Of a stretch of 7,215 bases of DNA, positions 1 to 4,857 are shown in pieces; position 1 is the stretch's first letter, and every line of letters begins with the position of its first letter. The notes below the pieces were generated by a model. That model saw only the letters and a list, made by a program, of their open reading frames with translations. It made no database searches and was not told the DNA's origin. Location of the stretch: NCBI GenBank assembly GCA_035536315.1, contig DATLOJ010000080.1:1-7215 (forward strand), given 5' to 3'. A program made the translations under genes and the position numbers. Source of the DNA: DATLOJ01 sp035536315 (GTDB lineage: Bacteria; Actinomycetota; CADDZG01; JAHWKV01).

Positions 1-396
1 CGTTTGTCGAGCAAGAGATTCGGTGTCGCAATAGTCGCCCTTGCGGGGCCCGTCACGAACGTCCTCCTTGCGATCATTTCTGCAATCGCTCTCTCCTTTG
101 CCTTCGAGCCGGGGGGGCCTGGAGGCTCGGAGAACTTTCTCGTCCGCTTCCTCTTCACCTCGCTCCAACTGAATGTCGTCTTGACGATCTTCAATCTGAT
201 TCCGATTCCTCCTCTGGACGGATCCCGAATCCTGTCGGCCGCTCTCCCCCCGTCCAAGCAACACATCGTCTTCTGGTTGGACCGATGGGGCTTCATCCTT
301 TTGCTGGTCTTTGTCTTCGTGCTCTTCGGCCCGGTACTGGGCCCGGTGATTACATTCTTTGTAGATTTGTTACTAAATCTATTCGGAGTTATATGA
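1..396 (+). CDS. Site-2 protease family (peptidase M50) membrane protein, C-terminal part, 5' end outside window
   Basis: Intramembrane zinc metalloprotease that cleaves membrane-embedded substrates. The open frame enters at base 1 and stops with TGA at 394-396, so the N-terminal part with the HExxH zinc site is missing from the window. Counting from the TTG at base 4, residues 12-22 (ALAGPVTNVLLA) match the conserved M50 'LAGP.xN' segment. Residues 64-73 (NLIPIPPLDG) are the family motif carrying the third zinc ligand, Asp72. Hydrophobic stretches at about 7-34, 45-68 and 95-130 fit transmembrane helices, and the protein ends in a hydrophobic tail. The motif spacing resembles the compact SpoIVFB/YwhC-like group (COG1994) rather than PDZ-containing RseP; this is inference because the front half is unseen. 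It converges on the minus-strand genes. The apparent TTG at base 4 is internal and is not a real start. Confidence 0.88.
   Translation, partial: RLSSKRFGVAIVALAGPVTNVLLAIISAIALSFAFEPGGPGGSENFLVRFLFTSLQLNVVLTIFNLIPIPPLDGSRILSAALPPSKQHIVFWLDRWGFILLLVFVFVLFGPVLGPVITFFVDLLLNLFGVI
362..381 (+). other. AT-rich hairpin at the 3' end of the protease gene
   Basis: TAGATTT (362-368) and AAATCTA (375-381) form a perfect 7-bp stem with a 6-nt loop, ending 12 bases before the stop codon. It could be a weak 3' structural element, but it lies inside the reading frame, is purely AT-rich in most pairs and has no following T-run. A terminator role is not supported. Confidence 0.2.
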
Positions 397-689
397 TCTT
401 GGAGACTCAATTAAGTTGACAAGGCACCTAGTCACCTCATCACTAAGACGCTACGTCCACTAACTACGGTCCTGCCCCCAGAGGACACTTCGATCCCCTC
501 TTCTGCTCCCCACGGGGCATCAACCACTCGGCCTCGCCCGGCTGAGAGGTGGGCAGCCGCCTAACCGTTTACTAAAGGCTTACGGAAGGCCTTTTCCTCA
601 ACCTCAAGTTAAGATAGAGCTGGGAGAATATGTCAGAACCGCAGCCTAGGAAGAGCCAGCTCGCGCTTTCAATCCGCCGATCCGTACAC

Positions 690-918
690 TGTGGCCTAGG
701 CTCTTTGAGTATTTGGGTCTGTAGCTCTTTCTCTCTTTAGGGGTTTATACATAAGAACCTTTATGGTGAAAGAGACTGAGAACTAACAGTCTATATCTCC
801 TAGGCTCTTTATGGATGCTCTGGGCAGCGTGCTAAGTCGGGGATTTATCTATAAAGCGATCGATACACAAGACACTAAATCTGGTTGTACGTGAGTGGCT
901 GTGTGGCCAGGAGTCTTT
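690..918. repeat. Three degenerate copies of a 17-bp box at about 104-108 bp spacing
   Basis: Copy A is 690-706, copy B 794-810 and copy C 902-918. A and B share CCTAGGCTCTTT exactly (695-706 and 799-810). A and C share TGTGGCC and TCTTT at the same internal distance (13 of 17 positions). The offsets are 104 and 108 bp. Between the boxes A and B, a GGGGTTTAT-type stretch (740-748) recurs after box B as GGGGATTTAT (839-848). A further CCTAGG at 645-650 is followed by AAGAGCC, which could pair with GGCTCTT at 699-705. This suggests an old tandem duplication with a unit near 105 bp, or spaced binding sites. Confidence 0.4.
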
Positions 919-972
919 ATAGGGTTAGCCCCATGCCCTCGTTGTGCACTTGTCTATAGGACGTCTAGGGAT

Positions 973-1010
973 CATGCCTCCTATGCGATTCATGGCCAGC
1001 CCAAGGCATG
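973..1010. other. Inverted repeat CATGCCT/AGGCATG
   Basis: CATGCCT (973-979) and AGGCATG (1004-1010) are perfect 7-bp arms around a 24-nt loop. The right arm is itself part of a perfect 10-bp palindrome, AGGCATGCCT (1004-1013). No T-run follows on either strand. The role is unknown; it could be chance or a folded RNA segment. Confidence 0.25.
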
Positions 1011-1051
1011 CCTGATGCAATCCTGGGTGGAGTCGTAGCCCCAGAACGCGG

Positions 1052-1083
1052 CTAAGGGGCCGATCTCTCGACCAGCCCCTTAG
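1052..1083 (-). terminator. Bulged hairpin after the last gene of the minus-strand run, possible U-less terminator
   Basis: Read on the minus strand from 1083 to 1052, CTAAGG pairs with CCTTAG and GGTCGA pairs with TCGGCC (one G-U). A 4-nt bulge (GGCT) sits on the left arm and the cap is a GAGA tetraloop of the GNRA type. Alternatively CTAAGGGG pairs with CCCCTTAG as 8 perfect pairs around 16 nt. It begins 26 nt after the ribbon-helix-helix stop codon, the expected place for a 3' end. No T-tract follows, so it may be a U-less terminator of the sort proposed for actinobacteria, or simply an RNA-stabilising stem. Confidence 0.42.
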
Positions 1084-1109
1084 GGATGTGGATTACTGGA
1101 AGATATTGG

Positions 1110-1529
1110 TTAGATATTGTCGCTTGGATTCTCCAGCCGCTTGACGAGTGCGGAGTTGGATCCGCGGGCCTCGAAGTCGTCGAGGATCTCCGCCAGGGCT
1201 GCCCGAACGATCTTTCCTCTGTCCGCCACCAGGTGATGCTCGGCCCTCAAGCTGAGGCGAGCTCTCTCGATTCGGGTGAGCTCTTCGCCTGTGCAGTAGA
1301 AGGTAACCTTCTCATCGTGCCTGGGTCGTGCCGAAACAGGCGCTGTTCTGCGTGCCTCGGCAGGATCCGAAGCGACTTGGAGATTTGTCGACTCGGGTCT
1401 CTGCACAGGCGCAGGCGGTGGCGTGGTGGGTGCTGGCTGGCTCTCCCCTACCGCCTGTTGTGGACGTCCTTTTTCTGTTGTGTTCCTGAATAGCTCCTCT
1501 GCGCCCGGAAGGCTAGCTCTACGACTCAC
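1110..1529 (-). CDS. Small ribbon-helix-helix-like DNA-binding protein, ParA partner (139 aa)
   Basis: Probably the DNA-binding partner of the adjacent ParA ATPase. The GTG start at 1529-1527 overlaps the parA stop in a GTGA junction (4 bp). It is preceded by GGAGGTGAT (1544-1536), a near-perfect Shine-Dalgarno; longer readings of the frame run inside parA and are shadows. Residues 1-70 are rich in Pro, Ala, Gln and Arg and look disordered. Residues 71-132 look folded: a short strand (KVTFYCT, 74-80), a helix (EELTRIERARLSLRAEHH, 82-99) and a second helix (RGKIVRAALAEILDDFEA, 104-121). This resembles an extended ribbon-helix-helix fold. I recall similar 'VTFY...LVRAAL..L.DLE' proteins beside ParA in Streptomyces, but this is memory. 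No ParB-like helix-turn-helix or CTPase motif is visible. The gene is real with high confidence; the fold and partition role are inferred. Confidence 0.82.
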   Translation of the reverse strand: MSRRASLPGAEELFRNTTEKGRPQQAVGESQPAPTTPPPAPVQRPESTNLQVASDPAEARRTAPVSARPRHDEKVTFYCTGEELTRIERARLSLRAEHHLVADRGKIVRAALAEILDDFEARGSNSALVKRLENPSDNI

Positions 1530-2728
1530 CGGGACATCACCTCCCTCGCAAGATCCCGGTATTCCTGGGCGCCGGCCGAGCGAGGGGCATACGTAAGAAT
1601 CGGCTCCCCAGCCACGGGCGCTTCGGCAAACCGGATGGTTTTGTGGATCATCGTCTTGAACAGCTTCTCGCCAAAGGCGTCGGTTACTCTGCTGAGCACC
1701 TCTCGCCCGTGGATCGTGCGTGCATCGAACATCGTTGCGACTATTCCCTTGATCTCGAGTTGAGGGTTGAGGCGCTCCTGAATCATCTGGACGGTGTCGC
1801 TCAGCAGCTTCATGCCTCTCAGGGCGAAATACTCGCACTCGAGAGGAATAACCACCGCATGGGCGGCCGTGAGGGCGTTCACCGTGAGCAGGCCCAGTGA
1901 GGGCGGGCAGTCGATCAAGATGTAGTTGTAACGGCTCCGGATCGGTTCGAGGCACCTTCCAAGCGTGGTTTCACGGGCGACTTCGGAAACCAGGATCATC
2001 TCGGCCACCGAGAGGTCGATATTCGAGGGAATTATGTCCAAACCCTCAACCTTGGATTTATAGATCACCTGATCGATATCGAGATCCTTGTCGAACAGCA
2101 GGTTGTGAACGGTCAGGTCCAGGTCGTTCGGTTCGAGGCCGAGTCCGACCGAGAGCGCTCCCTGAGGGTCGAAGTCCACGAGAAGAACTCGGGCTCCATG
2201 CTCCACCAGTCCTGCTCCCAGATTGATTGTGGTGGTGGTCTTCCCCACTCCACCCTTCTGGTTGACGATAGCGAGAATCTCTCCGACAGGCATCGGGCGG
2301 CGCTCGATCTCAGGTTGAGCGTCCGGGCCGAGCAAATTTGCCTGCCCGGGAACTGCCTGAGCAGGCTCGACTACCTCGAGTGGAAGGGCAGAATCGTGGT
2401 GCTCGTCGCCCTGGAGGTCCGGGTTGGGAGCCTCCTGGGCAGGCTCGAGTTGTGATTCAGGGTTCTCCGCTGCCTCAGGCGCATCCCCATCGCCTTGATC
2501 TGCTCCCCCGCCCTCGAATTGCTCCTGGCCACCCTGATCACCCTCGCCTTCGCTGGGCAATTCCTGTTCAGGCGGCTCGTTCCACCCCTCGAGCTCGGAA
2601 TCGTGGTCCGGATCCTGGGCAACAACGAGCGAGGCCCCGTCCGGGGATTCTTCGTCGGCCTCAGGCGCGTCGGGAAGAAAAAGATCATCAACCCGATCAA
2701 GCTCCGAATCATGCCTCTGCTCGTACAT
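1526..2728 (-). CDS. parA: ParA/Soj-family partition ATPase with long acidic N-terminal extension (400 aa)
   Basis: Deviant Walker ATPase that binds DNA non-specifically and is driven by a partner protein to position chromosomes or other cargo. The ATPase core spans about residues 149-400: deviant Walker A KGGVGKTTT (158-166; signature Lys158, catalytic Lys163), Walker A' DFDPQG (185-190), Walker B ILIDCPPSLG (270-279). Residues 1-145 are an acidic Glu/Asp/Gln/Gly/Pro-rich extension with HDSEL, HDSEL and HDSAL at 6-10, 42-46 and 111-115. The ATG at 2728 is preceded by AAAGGA at a long (about 12-nt) spacing. An internal ATG at 2293 (Met146) would give a usual 255-aa Soj-length protein but has no Shine-Dalgarno, and the frame is open throughout, so I prefer the long form. 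Actinobacterial relatives also have Pro-rich N-terminal tails. The partner gene overlaps its stop codon. MinD or CobQ-type roles are less likely because the C-terminal half is Soj-like and no membrane-targeting helix is seen. Confidence 0.93.
   Translation of the reverse strand: MYEQRHDSELDRVDDLFLPDAPEADEESPDGASLVVAQDPDHDSELEGWNEPPEQELPSEGEGDQGGQEQFEGGGADQGDGDAPEAAENPESQLEPAQEAPNPDLQGDEHHDSALPLEVVEPAQAVPGQANLLGPDAQPEIERRPMPVGEILAIVNQKGGVGKTTTTINLGAGLVEHGARVLLVDFDPQGALSVGLGLEPNDLDLTVHNLLFDKDLDIDQVIYKSKVEGLDIIPSNIDLSVAEMILVSEVARETTLGRCLEPIRSRYNYILIDCPPSLGLLTVNALTAAHAVVIPLECEYFALRGMKLLSDTVQMIQERLNPQLEIKGIVATMFDARTIHGREVLSRVTDAFGEKLFKTMIHKTIRFAEAPVAGEPILTYAPRSAGAQEYRDLAREVMSR
1536..1544 (-). promoter_or_regulatory. 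Strong ribosome binding site inside the parA 3' end
   Basis: GGAGGTGAT read on the minus strand matches nine consecutive bases of the complement of the 16S 3' tail and lies 6 nt before the GTG at 1529. It fixes the start of the ribbon-helix-helix gene and suggests efficient independent initiation in addition to coupling with parA. Confidence 0.8.
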
Positions 2729-2738
2729 TTGTCGACAA
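2729..2738. promoter_or_regulatory. 10-bp palindrome touching the parA start codon
   Basis: TTGTCGACAA is a perfect palindrome placed between the AAAGGA ribosome binding site and the ATG of parA. A protein bound here, or pairing of the leader, would block initiation. It could be an autoregulatory operator, but a 10-bp palindrome can also arise by chance. Confidence 0.25.
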
Positions 2739-2917
2739 GTCCTTTAGGGGACGAGCATCGTACGACCCCCTTCCCAAGAAGGCAATACTCCAAAGCAAGA
2801 AAGTCGCGAAATTTCCCCGACCCCCGCCCCACTCCCGAAAGGAAAAGCGCCCAGGCGAGCCAGCGTGGTCGGATCGGACACCGCATCTACGGATCGTCGG
2901 CTTGTCCTTGTTTTTCC

Positions 2918-2964
2918 GTCGCGAAGCTCATCGCGAGCCAGGTAGGGCGGCGGAGTCAGACCGG
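2918..2964. repeat. 47-bp direct repeat, copy 1
   Basis: It matches 3005-3051 at 45 of 47 positions; the differences are in the AGCTCATC/AGCCCAAC part. The shared core includes GCGAGCCAGGTAGGGCGGCG followed by GAGTCAGACCGG. It lies about 190 bp upstream of the parA start. On the minus strand a weaker CTGGCTCGC-N2-TGGGC echo occurs near 2850-2866, possibly a decayed third copy. Confidence 0.9.
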
Positions 2965-2972
2965 GCTCTCGC

Positions 2973-2989
2973 CCCGACAGATAGTCGGG
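2973..2989. other. Stem-loop between the two 47-bp repeats
   Basis: CCCGAC (2973-2978) and GTCGGG (2984-2989) form a perfect 6-bp stem with a 5-nt loop, centred between the two direct repeats. It may belong to the repeat element as its spacer. Confidence 0.4.
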
Positions 2990-3004
2990 CTTGCACTTCT
3001 CCTT

Positions 3005-3051
3005 GTCGCGAAGCCCAACGCGAGCCAGGTAGGGCGGCGGAGTCAGACCGG
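3005..3051. repeat. 47-bp direct repeat, copy 2
   Basis: Second copy of the unit at 2918-2964, offset by 87 bp and in the same orientation. The 40-bp spacer contains the 2973-2989 stem-loop. It may be part of a dispersed family of intergenic repeats, or a cis-acting site for the parA module. Confidence 0.9.
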
Positions 3052-3179
3052 CAGTGCGACTCTGCGCGTACGAATGTGCCGATCAATATGCGGCCCGAGC
3101 GCAGAACCGCCAGGGTGGAGCAATGACGGGCTGGGCTCTGCCGCCCGGACCCACGGCGCCCCTCTATGGGGGGCTGAGC

Positions 3180-3530
3180 CTACTTTTGCTTTTGCTTACA
3201 GGAGATGCAGAGCGTAGCTGTGGGAACGGCCTCCATGCGCTCCTGGGAGATGGGCTCTCCGCATGAGGAGCAGATGCCGTAGGTGCCCTTGTCGATACGG
3301 GAGACGGCCGCGAGGAGGTCTTCGTGGCGGTGACGCAGGCCATCGACGATCGAGAGGACCTTGGCCCGCTCGGAGGTGGCCTGGGCTGCGTCGGCGAAGC
3401 CTTCATCGAACTTGACTTCGACCTCGCCACCGACTGGAAAGCCCAAATCGGTCAACTCGGTCTCCACGTGAGCAAGCTCCTCGGAGAGCCTTTGCCTGGC
3501 TTCGTCCAATCTTTCCTTCGTAAGAGCCAC
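3180..3530 (-). CDS. DksA/TraR-family C4 zinc-finger protein (116 aa)
   Basis: Members of this family bind in the secondary channel of RNA polymerase and tune initiation, often with ppGpp. A helical coiled-coil region (about residues 4-30 and 45-80) precedes a C4 zinc finger, C87-x2-C90 and C108-x2-C111, in the usual CSSCGEPI...LCISC context. The coiled-coil tip shows FADAAQAT (46-52), so the second Asp of the DxxDxA motif of E. coli DksA is not present; direct function like E. coli DksA is therefore uncertain. The GTG at 3530 is chosen because GGAGGA (3542-3537) sits 6 nt upstream. A longer reading to 3632 has no such site and adds unrelated Arg/Pro-rich sequence. The C-terminus is KQKQK. 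It is 168 bp downstream of ald, with a palindrome beside its ribosome binding site, so separate regulation is possible. Confidence 0.9.
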   Translation of the reverse strand: MALTKERLDEARQRLSEELAHVETELTDLGFPVGGEVEVKFDEGFADAAQATSERAKVLSIVDGLRHRHEDLLAAVSRIDKGTYGICSSCGEPISQERMEAVPTATLCISCKQKQK

Positions 3531-3544
3531 TGTTCTTCCTCCGC

Positions 3545-3561
3545 CCGGCGTCCGACGCCGG
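3545..3561. promoter_or_regulatory. Perfect 17-bp dyad beside the dksA-like ribosome binding site
   Basis: CCGGCGTC and GACGCCGG are 8-bp perfect arms around one base, ending 2-3 bp upstream of GGAGGA. As DNA it suits a dimeric repressor. As RNA the one-base loop would have to open to at least three bases, giving a 7-bp stem that could hinder or stabilise the leader. Binding protein unknown. Confidence 0.45.
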
Positions 3562-3698
3562 ATTAGCGTGTTTCCTGGGGTTTTGCCGGAAGGGAGACGC
3601 CCAGCCAGCACAAGCAGGTCTAAACGTACCACCGGTAGAGGGCTTTCGCTCGGTTTCTAGCGCCGGCCCCCGCCCCTCACTTCGTGGACGAACCGTAT

Positions 3699-4811
3699 TT
3701 AGGCCCAGACCTCCGAGCGAGGAATAAAGGGCATCGAGTGAGCTTCGGCTACCGCCTCGTGCACAATCTGGCCCTCGAGCGTGTTGATTCCCAGTGCCAA
3801 CTCGGGATCGTCATCCGCAGCCCGCTTGAGCCCTTTGTTGGCCAGGGCCATCACATAAGGCAGGGTCGCGTTGGTGAGAGCGTAGGTCGAAGTGTGCGGG
3901 ACCGCCCCGGGCATGTTTCCGACGCAGTAGTGAACGATGTCGCCCACCCTGTAGGTCGGGTCGGAGTGAGTAGTCATCTTCGCCGTCTCGATGCAGCCAC
4001 CCTGGTCGATTGAAATGTCGATCACGACGGCCCCCGGTTTCATTGCCCCGACCAGCTCTTTGCTGATGAGCTTGGGGGCTCTTGCCCCAGGCACGAGGAC
4101 GGCTCCGATCAAAAGGTCGGCCTGCAGGACGGATTCCTCGATTGTGAGCTGATTGGACGTCAGAGTCAGGATCCTGCCCTTGTGGATCTGGTCGATGTGC
4201 CGCAGCCTGTCGATGTTGCGGTCGAGCACGATCACTTCCGCCTCCATGCCCTGAGCCAGCCAGGCTGCGTTGGCGCCGGCCATGCCCGCCCCCAAAACCA
4301 CAACCTTCGCTGGATGAACACCCGAGACTCCTCCGATCAGGATTCCTCTGCCCTGATGGGCCTTCTCCAGGAGTGTGGCCCCGACGTGCGGCGCCATTCT
4401 GCCCGCCACCTCGCTCATGGGCGCAAGCAATGGAAGCCTGTCGTCGGGCGTCTGCACGGTTTCGTACGCAACGCCCGCCGTTCCGGAGTCCAGGAGAGCC
4501 TTTGTCACATCGAGGCTGGCAGCCAGATGCAGATAGGTAAACAGGATCTGGCCTTTGCCGAGTGAACCGAACTCCTCGGCGATCGGCTCCTTTACTTTGA
4601 GGACCATCTCGGATTCCGCCCAAACCGCCTCCCTGGACGTGGTTTCGGCCCCCGCGCGTTTGTAGTCGTCGTCGGAGATACGCGATCCCTCGCCTGCCCC
4701 GCCTTCGATGAGCACGCGATGCCCGGCTGAAGAAAGCTCGCGGGCCCCCGCGGGCGTGAGAGCGATGCGGTATTCGTGGTTCTTGAGCTCTTTCGGAACC
4801 CCTACGATCAA
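3699..4811 (-). CDS. ald: Alanine dehydrogenase (370 aa)
   Basis: NAD-dependent oxidative deamination of L-alanine to pyruvate and ammonia, or the reverse reductive amination; cytoplasmic, normally a homohexamer. Length 370 against about 371 for the family. The N-terminus MIVGVPKELKNHEYRIALTP is the family signature. The expected active-site residues are present at Arg15, Lys74 (LKVKEP), His95 (YLHLAA) and Asp270 (DISIDQGGC). The dinucleotide fold shows VLGAGMAGANAA (173-184) with Asp198 ending the second strand. The start is TTG at 4811: an in-frame TAG lies 12 codons upstream with no other start codon between, so TTG is forced. Only a weak GAGGG/GGTGG purine stretch precedes it. It follows the NUDIX gene by 43 bp, probably in the same transcript. 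Related NAD(P) transhydrogenase alpha subunits are excluded by length and the intact Ald residues. Confidence 0.96.
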   Translation of the reverse strand: MIVGVPKELKNHEYRIALTPAGARELSSAGHRVLIEGGAGEGSRISDDDYKRAGAETTSREAVWAESEMVLKVKEPIAEEFGSLGKGQILFTYLHLAASLDVTKALLDSGTAGVAYETVQTPDDRLPLLAPMSEVAGRMAPHVGATLLEKAHQGRGILIGGVSGVHPAKVVVLGAGMAGANAAWLAQGMEAEVIVLDRNIDRLRHIDQIHKGRILTLTSNQLTIEESVLQADLLIGAVLVPGARAPKLISKELVGAMKPGAVVIDISIDQGGCIETAKMTTHSDPTYRVGDIVHYCVGNMPGAVPHTSTYALTNATLPYVMALANKGLKRAADDDPELALGINTLEGQIVHEAVAEAHSMPFIPRSEVWA

Positions 4812-4827
4812 GTTGCGCCCACCACCC

Positions 4828-4839
4828 TCACTCGAGTGA
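4828..4839. promoter_or_regulatory. 12-bp palindrome upstream of the ald start
   Basis: TCACTCGAGTGA is a perfect 12-bp palindrome lying 17-28 bp before the ald TTG. It shares TGA (4837-4839) with the neighbouring hairpin at 4837-4857, so the two cannot fold fully together. A possible operator or RNA element; no regulator is identified. Confidence 0.25.
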
Positions 4840-4857
4840 CGCTCCTATCGGGCGTCA
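4837..4857 (-). other. Stem-loop at the NUDIX stop codon
   Basis: On the minus strand TGACGC (including the NUDIX TGA stop, 4857-4855) pairs with GCGTCA (4842-4837) around a 9-nt loop. There is no T-run afterwards, so it is not a convincing terminator. It could modulate read-through or ald translation. Confidence 0.28.

Larger units (their letters stand above)
397..1109. other. 713-bp convergent intergenic region without recognisable genes
   Basis: It lies tail-to-tail between the + strand protease (stop at 396) and the minus-strand ribbon-helix-helix gene (stop at 1110). I see no plausible coding sequence on either strand, and no open frame of 60 codons or more begins before 1086. GC is about 46% over 601-900 (138/300, hand count), against 42/60 at 3001-3060. 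I looked for tRNA, tmRNA, RNase P and SRP RNA landmarks and found no convincing set. What it does hold is listed separately: a three-times repeated box (690-918), a 7-bp stem (973-1010) and a bulged hairpin (1052-1083). A weak stem also lies at 574-594 (AAAGGC/GCCTTT), followed by one more T on the + strand. It could be a decayed insertion, an unrecognised structured RNA, or spacer. Confidence 0.6.
2729..3179. other. 451-bp region upstream of parA, non-coding, with direct repeats
   Basis: Both neighbours read leftward, so this is the parA leader and the dksA-like gene's downstream region. Open frames crossing it on the + strand are shadows of parA and of the repeats: the same short peptide appears twice only because the DNA is duplicated. 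It holds two 47-bp repeats, a 6-bp stem between them, and a GC-rich tract (3158-3174, GCCCC/GGGGC stem) just beyond the dksA-like stop without a T-run. I could not place a convincing -35/-10 pair for parA. Confidence 0.6.

Noticed and set aside
416..439. Perfect TTGACA (416-421) as a -35 of a + strand promoter
   Set aside because: At 16-19 nt spacing only CATCAC, ATCACT, TCACTA or CACTAA is found, none a reasonable -10.
484..545. tRNA-like segments: a Ser-type D-arm (CCGAGTGGTTGATG, minus strand) and a T-loop-like TTCGATC (+ strand)
   Set aside because: They lie on opposite strands, no matching acceptor or anticodon stem can be built, and the T-loop lacks a 5-bp stem.
1052..1083. Possible 5' end of a tmRNA on the minus strand (GGGGCTG start)
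   Set aside because: No GGTTCGA...CCC 3' arm with complementary acceptor at a suitable distance, and no tag frame ending in an ALAA-like peptide.
1086..1493. + strand open frame of 135 codons opposite the ribbon-helix-helix gene
   Set aside because: Antisense shadow with Cys/Arg-rich low-quality sequence and no ribosome binding site.
1530..1955. Upstream extension of the ribbon-helix-helix frame inside parA
   Set aside because: The strong ribosome binding site and GTGA overlap define the start at 1529; the extension is an out-of-frame reading of parA.
2918..3051. CRISPR array
   Set aside because: Only two copies, repeat longer than spacer, no cas genes in the window.
3158..3174. GCCCC/GGGGC stem as a terminator of the dksA-like gene
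   Set aside because: Only 5 bp, 7-nt loop and no T-run on the minus strand.
2338..3217. Long + strand open frames over the parA N-terminal region and the repeats
   Set aside because: They are antisense shadows of parA; the repeated peptide comes from the 47-bp DNA repeat and the residue usage (Arg/Pro-rich) is not protein-like.
3531..3632. Longer N-terminus of the DksA-like protein from GTG at 3632
   Set aside because: No ribosome binding site there, Arg/Pro-rich residues unlike the family, and a good site precedes GTG at 3530.
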